Of a DNA stretch of 53,116 nucleotides, positions 25,229-33,613 are shown in pieces. How positions within the stretch are numbered: the stretch's first letter is position 1; the number at the start of each line of letters is the position of its first letter. Position numbers and translations under genes: made by a program. The notes beneath the pieces are model-generated. The model ran no database searches, was not told where the DNA came from, and saw nothing but the letters and a program-made list of their open reading frames with translations. The DNA is from Micrococcales bacterium (GTDB taxonomy: Bacteria; Actinomycetota; Actinomycetes; Actinomycetales; Microbacteriaceae), in assembly GCA_947452985.1 (NCBI GenBank), contig CANGEU010000010.1, positions 1 to 53,116 on the forward strand, in the 5' to 3' direction.

Positions 25229-26206
25229 TTATCCGTGGAATGGTTGCAGGGCGTCGTCTGGAATCTGCCCGAATCGTCCGTAGTTGTAATCTTCCATGGC
25301 TTCGATGATCTGCTGTTTGTTGTTCATCACAAACGGACCATAGGCAACCACAGGTTCGTTGATCGGTTCGCCGCCGAGCAGCAAAACCTCGAGGTTCGGG
25401 TAACGCGATTCCTGTGATGCATCTGCCGTAATGGTGATGGCATCGCCGTGACCGAAGACCGCCAAGCCGCCAACCTTGATGGGAGCCGACTCGGCACCTT
25501 CGCCGACCGCGCCCTTTCCGGCCAAAACGTATGCCAAAGCGTTGAAGCTCGGGTTCCATGGCAAAGTCACCGAGGCCCCCGGAGCCAAGGTCACGTGAGC
25601 AATACTCATTGGGGTCTGCGATTTACCAGGACCCTCAAAGGAACCAATCGATCCGGCAATCACGCGTACTAGCGAACCCCCGTCGGCTGAAGAAACTAGC
25701 TTTACGTCGCCGCCTTCAAGGTTTTGGTAGTTCGGGGCTGCCATCTTTTTGTCAGATGGCAGGTTGATCCAAAGCTGAATTCCGTGGAACAGGCCACCGG
25801 CCATGACAAGTTCGGCTGGCGGGGTTTCAATGTGCAGCACTCCACGACCGGCGGTCATGTACTGGGTCGCGCCATCTTGGATGATGCCACCGCCACCGTG
25901 GTTGTCCTGGTGCATGAACGTGCCATCGATCATGTAAGTGAAGGTCTCAAAGCCGCGGTGTGGGTGCCACGAGGTTCCGCGAGGTTCGTAAGGTGCGTAG
26001 TCAACTTCACCCATTTGGTCCATGTGAATGAACGGGTCGAGGTCTTGGTAGCTTACCCCCGCGAACGCACGGGTTACCGGAAAGCCTTCACCCTCATGAC
26101 CCTGCGGGCCATAGGTTACCGACTTCACCGGACGGCTTGGGGTGCTAACCAACTCAAATTTTGGGAGGGTTAGGGTATCGGCGGTTACGGCTGGCATTGG
26201 TTGCAC
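25229..26206 (-). CDS. Pirin family protein (2)
   Basis: Bicupin of 325 residues with the pirin ligand pattern His-Pro-His-Arg-Gly-Phe-Glu-Thr, then Met-His-Gln-Asp-Asn-His-Gly-Gly, then Gly-Val-Leu-His-Ile-Glu. It is distinct in sequence from the neighbouring pirin, so this is an old duplication or a pairing of different subfamilies. The start is GTG 26206; an ATG three codons in is possible. Enzymatic function is not established. The divergent DMT transporter starts 65 bp away. Confidence 0.85.
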   Translation of the reverse strand: MQPMPAVTADTLTLPKFELVSTPSRPVKSVTYGPQGHEGEGFPVTRAFAGVSYQDLDPFIHMDQMGEVDYAPYEPRGTSWHPHRGFETFTYMIDGTFMHQDNHGGGGIIQDGATQYMTAGRGVLHIETPPAELVMAGGLFHGIQLWINLPSDKKMAAPNYQNLEGGDVKLVSSADGGSLVRVIAGSIGSFEGPGKSQTPMSIAHVTLAPGASVTLPWNPSFNALAYVLAGKGAVGEGAESAPIKVGGLAVFGHGDAITITADASQESRYPNLEVLLLGGEPINEPVVAYGPFVMNNKQQIIEAMEDYNYGRFGQIPDDALQPFHG

Positions 26207-26258
26207 GCTTTCTCTTTTGTGGTGTTGTAAAGCCCCACTTGACTAAGTTTATTCCCAA

Positions 26259-26264
26259 TAGGCT
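26259..26264 (+). promoter_or_regulatory. -10 element for leaderless DMT transporter
   Basis: TAGGCT with 7 nt before the ATG at 26272; no other ribosome-binding sequence is close. Confidence 0.4.
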
Positions 26265-26271
26265 TGAGCGC

Positions 26272-27162
26272 ATGGCTAAACCTCAACGCTCCTGGGTAAT
26301 CGACTTCGGAATTCTCGCCCTAATTTGGGGAGCCAGCTTCCTGTTCATCGCGGTTGCTGGAAAAGCCCTACCGCCGGTTGGCGTTACGTTCTTTCGCATG
26401 GCATTTGGTGCCATTGCCCTGTTCGCACTCATCAAACTGGCGAAGCAGAAAGTGCCGATGAACCGCGATGCCTGGCTCAAGACCTTCGGTGCCGGTCTGA
26501 TGATGAGCGCAATTCCGTTTACCCTCTTCGCCTACGCTGAACTTCACATCGGTTCAGGGCTAGCCGGCATGGTCAATGCCGCCACCCCGGTTATGACCGT
26601 ACTGGCCATCATGGTTGCCTTCCGCGACCAAAAGCCAACCCGCGTGCAGGTTATCGGCCTAGGTGTTGGAATCGTTGGCACCCTGGTGTTGCTCGGAGTT
26701 TGGCAGGGCTTTGGAGATAACGATCCACTGGCCATCGGCGCTCTAATCCTGGCCACCATGTTCTACGGTTTCGGTAGCCCCTACATCCGCAAAGTGGTCA
26801 GCCCGCTGGGTCTCCCAAACCAGGTTGCGGTGTTCATGCAGCTCACTTCGGCGAGCCTCGCCACCCTGCCGTTCTACCTAGCCGGACCGCTACTGACCGG
26901 CACCCCAAACTGGGCCAGCATCGGCTCGATTGTGACCCTTGGTGTGGTTGGCACCGGCATCGCCTATGTCTTCTATTACCGAATCATCGACGCCGCGGGC
27001 AGCACTGTCGCATCATCGGTGACGATTGTGCAGCCGGTCGTCGCAGTGATTTTGGGAATGCTAATTCTTCACGAAACGCTGAGCTGGTTTGAAGCCGTTG
27101 GCGGCCTAGTAATTGTCTTCGGCGCCATGATCACTCAGGGCCGCGTCAAATTTATTAGATAA
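26272..27162 (+). CDS. EamA/DMT-family transporter
   Basis: Ten-helix drug/metabolite transporter of 296 residues with two EamA repeats. Trp-Gly-Ala-Ser-Phe-Leu-Phe-Ile opens helix 1, and the second half shows Ala-Ser-Ser-Val-Thr-Ile-Val-Gln-Pro-Val-Val-Ala and Leu-Ile-Leu-His-Glu-Thr-Leu, both classical. I chose ATG 26272 because the open frame upstream encodes no family sequence and a -10-like hexamer precedes this ATG. It is unrelated in detail to the DMT gene at 523-1443. It overlaps the convergent dehydrogenase by 8 bp. Substrate unknown. Confidence 0.87.
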   Translation: MAKPQRSWVIDFGILALIWGASFLFIAVAGKALPPVGVTFFRMAFGAIALFALIKLAKQKVPMNRDAWLKTFGAGLMMSAIPFTLFAYAELHIGSGLAGMVNAATPVMTVLAIMVAFRDQKPTRVQVIGLGVGIVGTLVLLGVWQGFGDNDPLAIGALILATMFYGFGSPYIRKVVSPLGLPNQVAVFMQLTSASLATLPFYLAGPLLTGTPNWASIGSIVTLGVVGTGIAYVFYYRIIDAAGSTVASSVTIVQPVVAVILGMLILHETLSWFEAVGGLVIVFGAMITQGRVKFIR

Positions 27163-28453
27163 GCGATTCCGGCAAAGCCAGAGGCTGAGCCGGTAGGCGC
27201 TCCTGGGCAAACCAACGCTGCTGGTACCCGGTTGATGAACTCATCAAATCGAGGAACGGCTTGGCGTCGAAGCTTTCTGGGCCAAGTACACCTTCACCCT
27301 GCCAAACGCCGGTAGCAATAAGCTCTAGGGCAATCAGCGGGTTGAACGCGGTCTGCCAAACCACAGCCTGTGATTCGTAGTTAGCCATGGTCCACTCGTT
27401 GTCGGCCACGTGGTACAGGTAGGTTGCACGAAGTTTTCCGTCGTGGTCTTTACCGGTCACCAACACACCGGCACAGGTCTTGCCAGTCATGCGTGGGCCA
27501 ATGGTTGCTGGGTCTGGAAGAACCGCAGCCACCATGTCGCGAGGAGAAACATCAACCGGACCCTGCGCCGAGCGCACGCGGTGAGGCTTGGTCTGGTCTA
27601 GGCCAAGCGCGTGAAGAGTCTTCAGGATTCCAATGAACTCGTTACCAAGTCCGTATTTGAAGCTGAACTTGTTGGCGTTGATAACCGCAGGAAGCATGGT
27701 TACTTCTTCGTGCTCAACGTTCACACACTCAACCGCGCCAATACCTTCAGGGAACTCGAAAACCTCAGGTTCGCTGAACGGCATGGTGGTGTAGAAGCCT
27801 TTGTCTTTCGACCAAAGAACCGGTGGGTTTAGGCACTCTTCGATGGTGGTCCAGATCGAGAACGATGGAGCGAAAATCTCGTTGCCGGCTTCATCGCGAA
27901 CAACCAGGTTGCCGCCGTCCTTGACCGAAACTTCGTCGATCTCGCTGAACAGGTGGTCCTGTGCATAACGAGCGAAGACGTTGGAAAGACCAGGCTCAAC
28001 ACCAATACCAACTAGCGCGAGTAATCCGGCGCGCTCCCACTGCTCAGACAGCGCGAACTGCGAATCGCCAAGCTTGATGCCTGGCTTGTGGAATGGGTCG
28101 GTTGGGTGCGCCTCGGAAAGGCTCATCGCCATATCTAGGTAGTGCACGCCAGCGCTGAAAGCACCGGAGAAAACGGTTGGCACGAACTTCGGCTCAACAG
28201 CATTTAGCACGTGTGTGATAGAAAATTCACGACACAAATCGGTCACGTTCGCAGCCGAACCGGCATCGATCTTGGCCGCAACAAACTTCGACGCAATTTC
28301 GTCGCCGTGACGATCACGAATCCATTCAATTACTTCGGCGGCGCGGAGCTCGTTGTAGTCGGAGACCACAATCTGCTCATAGAAGTTTCGGGTTGCTGCA
28401 ATTTTTGCGATGGCGTTTCCAACGCCTCCGGCTCCTACAAGAAGGATCCTCAT
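27155..28453 (-). CDS. Saccharopine dehydrogenase family protein
   Basis: NAD(P)-dependent enzyme of 432 residues with Rossmann motif Val-Gly-Ala-Gly-Gly-Val-Gly (residues 6-12) and the saccharopine dehydrogenase fold, including Leu-Asp-Met-Ala in the N-terminal half and Gly-Ile-Gly-Val-Glu-Pro-Gly-Leu-Ser-Asn at the domain crossover. Members include lysine-forming saccharopine reductase, carboxynorspermidine synthase and uncharacterised proteins; the sequence alone does not choose between them. A PLP decarboxylase occurs 21 kb away but is not adjacent, so a polyamine role is only possible. Confidence 0.82.
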   Translation of the reverse strand: MRILLVGAGGVGNAIAKIAATRNFYEQIVVSDYNELRAAEVIEWIRDRHGDEIASKFVAAKIDAGSAANVTDLCREFSITHVLNAVEPKFVPTVFSGAFSAGVHYLDMAMSLSEAHPTDPFHKPGIKLGDSQFALSEQWERAGLLALVGIGVEPGLSNVFARYAQDHLFSEIDEVSVKDGGNLVVRDEAGNEIFAPSFSIWTTIEECLNPPVLWSKDKGFYTTMPFSEPEVFEFPEGIGAVECVNVEHEEVTMLPAVINANKFSFKYGLGNEFIGILKTLHALGLDQTKPHRVRSAQGPVDVSPRDMVAAVLPDPATIGPRMTGKTCAGVLVTGKDHDGKLRATYLYHVADNEWTMANYESQAVVWQTAFNPLIALELIATGVWQGEGVLGPESFDAKPFLDLMSSSTGYQQRWFAQERLPAQPLALPESLI

Positions 28454-28517
28454 TTGGGTTATTCCTAACCTCGGGTTACTCCGTGGGGCAAATCGGGAGC
28501 TGTTAGTTACAGCCTAC

Positions 28518-29102
28518 TCAGCGAACGCTTAGGTCGCTAGCAGAATCGTTGACCCAGTTGACCAAACCAGGCCACGGGCCGAAACCAGTTTCGATGATGA
28601 TGTGCCCGGCACCAGGAATGACCAATGACTCCACGCCAAGCGGCTTGCCAAAGTCCTCTTCAAGACCGTTTGGCTGCCAAGCGTCTTCGTCTCCGCCAAC
28701 TAGGTACGTTTCCTTTGCAGCCGAAGCTAAAGGCACGCGGGAAAGTTCAACCCCAAAGTCTGGATAGTCAGGAAGAAGCGACGGCAGCGCCGGAGCAACC
28801 AACAGAGCACGGCCAACCGGAGTGGAAACCAAGCCATCCGAAGCCAACCTCAACCAAGCCAATGCACCCATTGAATGACCGATCACCACAACTTCTTCAC
28901 CAGTGTTGGCTTCTCTTATCTGGTCAAGCTCGCCGACAATAACTTCGGCCCATTCCGAAAACTTTGGAGTGTTCGGCTGGGGCAATTGGGGGAAGAATAC
29001 GTGATGACCTTGCTTTCGTAAGACCGAAGCCACCTCACGCTGCCAGGCACCCTCCGGACGCTGGTTCATCCAACCGTGAATGAAAAGTACCTGTTTTGTC
29101 AT
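28518..29102 (-). CDS. RBBP9/YdeN-type alpha/beta hydrolase
   Basis: Small serine hydrolase, 194 residues. Phe-Ile-His-Gly-Trp opens the fold, the nucleophile sits in Gly-His-Ser-Met-Gly (Ser near 76), the acid is probably Asp in Gly-Gly-Asp-Glu-Asp-Ala-Trp and the His lies in Gly-Ala-Gly-His-Ile. No signal peptide, so cytoplasmic. Substrate unknown. It starts just after the rplJL terminator, so it needs its own promoter; TTAATT lies 5 nt before the ATG and could serve a leaderless transcript. Confidence 0.84.
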   Translation of the reverse strand: MTKQVLFIHGWMNQRPEGAWQREVASVLRKQGHHVFFPQLPQPNTPKFSEWAEVIVGELDQIREANTGEEVVVIGHSMGALAWLRLASDGLVSTPVGRALLVAPALPSLLPDYPDFGVELSRVPLASAAKETYLVGGDEDAWQPNGLEEDFGKPLGVESLVIPGAGHIIIETGFGPWPGLVNWVNDSASDLSVR

Positions 29103-29117
29103 GACTCAATTAAAGCG

Positions 29118-29145
29118 AAAACCCGCCCAGAATCTGAGCGGGTTT
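29118..29145 (-). terminator. Rho-independent terminator of rplJL
   Basis: AAACCCGC...GCGGGTTT, a perfect 8-bp stem with an 11-nt loop, followed on the minus strand by T-rich sequence. It begins 16 nt after the rplL stop and ends before the hydrolase start. Confidence 0.8.
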
Positions 29146-29161
29146 CCAAATGTTACAGAGA

Positions 29162-29542
29162 TTACTTAAGGGTAACCTTTGCGCCTGCGCCTTCAAGAGC
29201 AGCCTTTGCCTTCTCAGCGGTCTCCTTGTTTGCACCCTCTAGTACGGTTGCAGGAGCGCCGTCAACAACAGCCTTAGCCTCGCCTAGACCTAGGTTGGTC
29301 AGTGCGCGAACTTCCTTGATAACTGCGATCTTCTGGTCGCCAGCAGATTCTAGAACTACGTCGAACGAGTCCTTCTCTTCTGCAGCTTCGCCAGCAGCAG
29401 CAGGTGCTGCAGCAGCAACTGCAACAGGTGCAGCAGCGGTTACTTCGAATACTTCTTCGAACTTCTTAACGAAGTCTGAAAGCTCAATAAGGGTTAGTTC
29501 CTTGAAAGCTTCGATTAGCTGGTCATTGGTCAACTTGGCCAT
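29162..29542 (-). CDS. rplL: 50S ribosomal protein L7/L12
   Basis: Ribosomal stalk protein, 126 residues. N-terminal dimerisation helix ends near residue 35, an Ala/Pro-rich hinge follows (about 37-55), and the C-terminal factor-binding domain contains Lys-Ile-Ala-Val-Ile-Lys-Glu-Val-Arg and Gly-Leu-Gly-Glu-Ala-Lys. It recruits translation factors to the ribosome. A strong AGGAG lies before the ATG, fitting its multi-copy stoichiometry. It follows rplJ by 39 nt and a terminator comes after it. Confidence 0.97.
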   Translation of the reverse strand: MAKLTNDQLIEAFKELTLIELSDFVKKFEEVFEVTAAAPVAVAAAAPAAAGEAAEEKDSFDVVLESAGDQKIAVIKEVRALTNLGLGEAKAVVDGAPATVLEGANKETAEKAKAALEGAGAKVTLK

Positions 29543-29581
29543 GATTTTCTCCTATTTTGGTTTGTGTTTATGAAGCGAGTG

Positions 29582-30097
29582 TTAGTTCGATGCTTCTTGC
29601 TTCTGACGCAAAGCGTCGACTGCGCGAGCAGCCTGAGCAAGTGGGGCTTGGAACATGTAAGCAGCCTGGAACATCGAAGCCTTGAATAGTCCAGCGGCCT
29701 TAGCCAATAGAACTTCGCGGGTCTCGAGGTCAGCAAGCTTCTTAACCTCTGCTGCGTCTAGGGCAATTCCGTCCATGACGGCTGCCTTTACAACTAGTAG
29801 AGGGTTTGCCTTGGCAAAGTCACGGAAAGCCTTCGCAACGGTAACAACGTCACCAGATACGAATGCGAGTGCAGTTGGTCCGGCTAGCTGACCGTCAAAT
29901 GCGGTCACTCCAGCGTTCTTAGCTGCAATCTTGATTAGCGTGTTCTTTGCCACGGCGTAGGTTGCGTTCCCACTGATTGAACGACGTAGCTCTTTGAGCT
30001 GCGACACAGTGAGTCCGCGGTACTCGGTTAGCAGTACGGCTGCAGAGCTCTGGAATAGTCCAGTAAGTTCTGCAACTTTAGCTTCCTTGTTCGCCAT
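29582..30097 (-). CDS. rplJ: 50S ribosomal protein L10
   Basis: Stalk base protein, 171 residues, with Leu-Thr-Glu-Tyr-Arg-Gly-Leu-Thr-Val near residue 20, Lys-Asn-Thr-Leu-Ile-Lys-Ile-Ala and Gly-Pro-Thr-Ala, all typical of L10. The C-terminal Ala-rich helices bind L12 dimers. AAGGAG precedes the ATG. It is first in the rplJ-rplL operon and sits behind a roughly 180-nt structured leader through which L10(L12)4 usually regulates itself. Confidence 0.96.
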   Translation of the reverse strand: MANKEAKVAELTGLFQSSAAVLLTEYRGLTVSQLKELRRSISGNATYAVAKNTLIKIAAKNAGVTAFDGQLAGPTALAFVSGDVVTVAKAFRDFAKANPLLVVKAAVMDGIALDAAEVKKLADLETREVLLAKAAGLFKASMFQAAYMFQAPLAQAARAVDALRQKQEASN

Positions 30098-30145
30098 GGC
30101 GCTCCTTGGATTGTTTATGTCGGTAGCCCCCAGCCCAATAAAAAT

Positions 30146-30169
30146 GCCCCATGCGTAAGCGCACGGAGC
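30146..30169 (-). terminator. Attenuator hairpin in the rplJ leader
   Basis: On the minus strand GCTCCGTGCG-CTTA-CGCATGGGGC forms ten pairs (two G-U), followed by ATTTTTATT. It lies 49 nt before the rplJ start and downstream of the L10-leader elements, so it can act as a conditional terminator. Confidence 0.75.
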
Positions 30170-30280
30170 AAAAATTCAAATAAATGAAAAACTGTTCTAC
30201 ACACCTACGTTGGATGCCCTGTTACGGGGCCTTCGTTAGTTCTTCTAAAAGAAGAGCTAAAACCGACGGTCTTTGGCTTC
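30170..30280 (-). promoter_or_regulatory. L10 leader (ribosomal protein autoregulatory RNA)
   Basis: Structured 5' leader of rplJ. It contains the arm TTAGCTCTTC...GAAGAACTAA as an obvious hairpin (about 30235-30259) and GGCCCCGTAACAGGGC as a second. It sits in the usual position of Rfam L10 leaders, bound by L10(L12)4. The fold is read by eye, not computed. Confidence 0.65.
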
Positions 30281-30284
30281 CTCC

Positions 30285-30314
30285 AGTTTAGGCGACCGAC
30301 CCCGCTCAAAGCAA
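30285..30314 (-). promoter_or_regulatory. Predicted promoter of rplJL
   Basis: Minus-strand TTGCTT (30309-30314), 18-bp spacer, TAAACT (30285-30290), giving a start near 30277 and a leader of about 180 nt. Confidence 0.55.
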
Positions 30315-30330
30315 ATGTTTGTTAAAGCGA

Positions 30331-30360
30331 GATCCCCCAGGCCGCAAAGCCTGAGGGATC
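30331..30360 (-). terminator. Terminator of the DEAD-box helicase gene
   Basis: GATCCC...GGGATC with GGC/GCC inside forms a strong imperfect stem starting 14 nt beyond the helicase stop, before the rplJ promoter. Only a modest T-run follows. Confidence 0.7.
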
Positions 30361-30374
30361 CCAAAGTAAATCGA

Positions 30375-32561
30375 TTAGTCGCGTGGACGACCACGGCCAC
30401 CGGCCGATGAGCTACGTCCGTAACCTGAACGGTCACCGCCGCCTGAACGACCTCCACCGAAGCCTCCGCGTCCGCCGCCTGAGCGACCTCCGCCGAAACC
30501 ACCACGGCCACCGCCACGACCTTCACGGTCGCCACCGCGAGAACCGCCACGACCCGAGTCGCCGAAGTCAAGACCACGAGGAGCAGGAGGTGGAGCAATC
30601 GGACCAGCAAGCTGTTCGATCAGTTCGCTCGATGGGCGAACCTCGGTGAACAACGAGTCACGGTCGGCACGGTTCAGCAGGTCTTCCATCTTGCGACGAC
30701 GACCACGAGGGATCAAAGTTGCTACGGTACCCTGCTTGCCAGCGCGGCCGGTACGACCCGAACGGTGCAGGTAAGTCTTGTATTCCTGTGGTGGGTCAAG
30801 CTGGATAACCAGCGCAACGTCGTCCACGTGAATACCACGAGCAGCAACGTCGGTTGCCACTAGAACACGGCACTCGCCTGAGGTGAAACGCTCAAGGTTG
30901 CGGTTTCGCTGGTTCTGGTTTAGGTCACCGTGCAAACGAGCTGCTGGAACACCTGCAGAAGTCAACGACTCTGACAAACGCTCAGCGGTCATCTTGGTGC
31001 GAGTAAAGATAAGGCTCTTGCCTTCACCCTGAACCAAACGCAACAAGACCTGTGAACGGTCTTCGTCATCGACGATAAGCACGCGGTGGGTGATGTTTGA
31101 GTGGTCTTCTTCTTCATCTGGAACTTCGTAGATGAACGGTGCTGGCAAGAATTCGTCCACGACCGACTGAACGGCCTTGTCCAAAGTTGCCGAGAACAAA
31201 AGCTTCTGAGCGGTTGGGCTAACACCGGCCATGATGCGGCGCACTGGCTCAATAAAGCCAAGCTCCGACATGTGGTCGGCTTCGTCAACGATTAGAGTCT
31301 CAACCTCAGAAAGGTCTACAACACGCTGCGAGATTAGGTCTTCCAAACGTCCTGGAGTTGCAACCACGATGTCAACACCGCGCTGCATAGCCATTTCCTG
31401 CTTGCGCTGAGGAATACCACCGTAAATACAGGTGGTGTAGAAACCGACTGCGCGAGCAATACCGTTTACGGTGCGGTCGATCTGGTCAGCCAACTCACGA
31501 GTTGGAGCCAAGATCAGTGCACGTGGCTTGTTTGGCTTGCGAGGTACCGAACCTAGCTTGATTAGCTTTTCAACCATTGGCACGGTGAACGAGATGGTTT
31601 TACCCGATCCAGTCTTTCCGCGACCTAGGACGTCAACGCCGGTCATTGCTGCAGGAATCGAAGCTGCCTGAATTGGGAAAGGCTTCTCAGCTCCCATGCC
31701 CTTTAGAGCAATCAGAACCTTGTCGTGTAGACCCATTTCTTCGAAGGTGTCGATCACAGGTACGTCTACCGACGAAACCATGCGGTCTAGAACCTTGTCT
31801 TCCTGGAAGGTCTTCTTGTTGCTGTTGCCCGAACGAGCACCGGCAAACGAACGCTCACGCGAGTTATCGCGCTCTACGCGGTCTGGGCGGCGGCCATCGC
31901 GGTCGGCACCGAACGAACGGGCTGGACGGTCTGAACCAAAGTCACGGCGCGGGCGTGAGTCGCGGTCGCCAAATGAGCGAGCCGGACGGTCATCACGCGA
32001 ACCGAAATCACGACGTGGACCACGGTCATCACGAGCTGGTCGAGAATCGCGGTCGCCGAAATCACGACGAGGTGCGCGGTCGCCATCGAATGAACGAGCC
32101 GGGCGGTCATCGCGTGAACCGAAGTCACGACGAGGACCACGGTCATCACGAGCTGGGCGGTCATCACGCGAACCGAAGTCGCGACGAGGACCATCGAAAG
32201 AGCGAGCCGGACGATCGTCGCGGCGTGGGCCATCGAATGAACGACGAGGACCACGGTCATCGCCACCGCGAGGAGCACGGTCGCCATCGAATGAACGAGC
32301 TGGACGATCCGAACCGAAGTCGCGGCGAGGTGCGCCGGCTGCGCCGTGGCGTGGCTTGCGACCTTCAGGTGACCAGTCGCGGCCGCGGTCTTCACGACCA
32401 CCGCTCATCTCACGGTCACTGGTGCGACCAGCCGAAGGGCGTGTGTCGCGAGCCGGACGTGAGTCCGAACCCTTTTCAAAGAATGCTGGGCGTTTGCCCT
32501 TAGGTGCTGCTGCGCGCGCGTTCTTACCCGGGCGTGCGTTTTTACCGCCAATATTTGGCAT
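30375..32561 (-). CDS. DEAD-box RNA helicase with repetitive Arg-rich tails
   Basis: ATP-dependent RNA helicase, 728 residues, probably for ribosome assembly or mRNA unwinding in the cold. The core (about 255-620) has Walker A Gly-Lys-Thr-Gly-Ser-Gly-Lys-Thr, Pro-Thr-Arg-Glu-Leu-Ala, Thr-Pro-Gly-Arg, Asp-Glu-Ala-Asp (about 428), Ser-Ala-Thr, Ala-Thr-Asp-Val-Ala-Ala-Arg-Gly and His-Arg-Ser-Gly-Arg-Thr-Gly-Arg. Residues 1-230 are low complexity with repeated Asp-Asp-Arg-Pro-Ala-Arg and Arg-Asp-Phe-Gly units; the last 60 residues are Arg-Gly-Gly/Gly-Gly-Arg repeats. Both tails should be disordered RNA-binding regions. AAGGA precedes the ATG, and a 5' leader with hairpins lies upstream. Confidence 0.94.
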   Translation of the reverse strand: MPNIGGKNARPGKNARAAAPKGKRPAFFEKGSDSRPARDTRPSAGRTSDREMSGGREDRGRDWSPEGRKPRHGAAGAPRRDFGSDRPARSFDGDRAPRGGDDRGPRRSFDGPRRDDRPARSFDGPRRDFGSRDDRPARDDRGPRRDFGSRDDRPARSFDGDRAPRRDFGDRDSRPARDDRGPRRDFGSRDDRPARSFGDRDSRPRRDFGSDRPARSFGADRDGRRPDRVERDNSRERSFAGARSGNSNKKTFQEDKVLDRMVSSVDVPVIDTFEEMGLHDKVLIALKGMGAEKPFPIQAASIPAAMTGVDVLGRGKTGSGKTISFTVPMVEKLIKLGSVPRKPNKPRALILAPTRELADQIDRTVNGIARAVGFYTTCIYGGIPQRKQEMAMQRGVDIVVATPGRLEDLISQRVVDLSEVETLIVDEADHMSELGFIEPVRRIMAGVSPTAQKLLFSATLDKAVQSVVDEFLPAPFIYEVPDEEEDHSNITHRVLIVDDEDRSQVLLRLVQGEGKSLIFTRTKMTAERLSESLTSAGVPAARLHGDLNQNQRNRNLERFTSGECRVLVATDVAARGIHVDDVALVIQLDPPQEYKTYLHRSGRTGRAGKQGTVATLIPRGRRRKMEDLLNRADRDSLFTEVRPSSELIEQLAGPIAPPPAPRGLDFGDSGRGGSRGGDREGRGGGRGGFGGGRSGGGRGGFGGGRSGGGDRSGYGRSSSAGGRGRPRD
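31890..32340 (-). repeat. Coding tandem repeats in the helicase N-terminus
   Basis: About 450 bp of imperfect direct repeats in units of about 30-60 bp, each encoding Asp-Asp-Arg-Pro-Ala-Arg followed by Arg-Asp-Phe-Gly or Ser-Phe-Asp-Gly variants. The repeats are similar at DNA level, so unit number may vary between strains. Confidence 0.8.
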
Positions 32562-32852
32562 GATTTTCCTTTTCAGTTTTCGTTATTTGCGCTTTGTGGG
32601 GAGTAGCCACTTGGCGCTTGGGTTAGTTGAAAGCGCTATACCCACACACGAGAACTGCGTTCGCAATACGGCGAACTCTCAAACGAAGGAAGACTGGCGT
32701 CACTCGGTGACGCTGCATACAACTACTGTCGCAAAGTCTGCGACTCCTTCTACGTTACATGTAACGAAACGATAAAGATAGACCCAATTTGGTAAACCCT
32801 AAATGTCAGGGCCAAAAACTAATCTTTCCCTCTAAACATTCGAGGGGTTCAG
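32562..32852. promoter_or_regulatory. Divergent intergenic region with hairpins and a palindrome
   Basis: A 291-bp region between the helicase and a membrane-protein gene. It holds the 7-bp stem GCGTCAC/GTGACGC (32697-32713), GTCGCA/TGCGAC (32728-32744) and the perfect palindrome CGTTACATGTAACG (32753-32766). For the helicase, TTGGGT with a 17-bp spacer to TTACAT (inside the palindrome) is a possible promoter; its leader would then be about 190 nt with both hairpins. No gene is seen. Confidence 0.5.
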
Positions 32853-33365
32853 ATGTTCGACCAATTGGGGTTCACTTTCAAGGGTGCCACTCTCACGCTT
32901 TTCCTACTCAACGCGGCTCTGTCAATCTTCCACATCCTGGCTACGTCATGGTGTTCTGCCAGCGGTAAGTTTTATGGCTACTACTTCGACGACCAAAACG
33001 CCCTTCACAGCTGCGCTTGGGAGCTACCAGCCCGCCCCTACTTTGCCTATACATTCGTGTTGCTCAGCGCCTTAAGCATTTCGGGCTTGATCTCCGACTT
33101 CGTGAAAACCCGCGACGAATGGCAGAACTACCGCGAGGTAAACCTCAGCCGAATCACCTTCGTTGGTAGCTTCATGCTGGTGAACCAACTACTTGAGGCA
33201 GTGGCTAACGTTGAAGACATCAAATACGCCGGAGGTATCGAGAACTTCTTCTTTGTGAACCTTTGGTATCTATTCCCAATCGCCGTAATACTGCTGGCAA
33301 TTTCAAGTTGGTCGATCGTGAAGAAAGTGGAACTCATCTTCACGCTCAACAAACGAAGACGCTAG
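32853..33365 (+). CDS. Hypothetical four-helix membrane protein
   Basis: Not recognised. 170 residues with four hydrophobic segments (about 13-32, 64-84, 103-123, 137-157), two Cys in the first external loop (Ser-Trp-Cys and His-Ser-Cys-Ala-Trp) and a basic C-terminus. GAGGGG lies 5 nt before the ATG. It opens a run of small unrecognised membrane proteins. Its stop interlocks with the glutaredoxin-like gene's stop as CTAG. Confidence 0.65.
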   Translation: MFDQLGFTFKGATLTLFLLNAALSIFHILATSWCSASGKFYGYYFDDQNALHSCAWELPARPYFAYTFVLLSALSISGLISDFVKTRDEWQNYREVNLSRITFVGSFMLVNQLLEAVANVEDIKYAGGIENFFFVNLWYLFPIAVILLAISSWSIVKKVELIFTLNKRRR

Positions 33366-33613
33366 GAAACGATTCCGCGAACCTTTAGTTCTGCAAACAA
33401 ATCTGCGTCTGAAGGCTCAACCAGGTGAAGCCCATCCTCAAAAACAATCACCGGGATGTTCTTGCGCCCGGCAATCGCCTCAGCCTCGGCAGTGTATTCA
33501 GCAGACTCTTCCACATTCTTCTCAACGTACTGAACACCCAGGGTGTCCATTAGCTTCTTCGAGCGGCGGCAGTCTGAGCACCAATCGGCACCGTAATAAG
33601 TTACTGAAGACAT
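33362..33613 (-). CDS. Glutaredoxin-like protein
   Basis: Thioredoxin-fold redox protein of 83 residues with active site Cys12-Ser-Asp-Cys15 followed by Arg-Arg, a cis-Pro in Asn-Ile-Pro-Val-Ile and Glu-Pro-Ser-Asp near the end. This is the actinobacterial mycoredoxin/NrdH-like group rather than thioredoxin. I start at ATG 33611-33613, which shares its A with the TGA of the upstream HAD gene (TGATG), so it is made by coupled reinitiation; GAAAGG lies upstream. The partner reductase is not in the window. Confidence 0.82.
   Translation of the reverse strand: MSSVTYYGADWCSDCRRSKKLMDTLGVQYVEKNVEESAEYTAEAEAIAGRKNIPVIVFEDGLHLVEPSDADLFAELKVRGIVS

Noticed and set aside
31890-32340. CRISPR-like spaced repeats
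   Set aside because: The repeats are coding, imperfect, in frame with the helicase, and lack unique spacers of constant length or cas genes.
31696-32775. Long plus-strand open frame (359 aa) opposite the helicase
   Set aside because: It is the antisense of the Arg/Asp/Gly-repeat region, with low-complexity Arg/Ser/Pro content and no domain; the minus-strand helicase explains the open frame.
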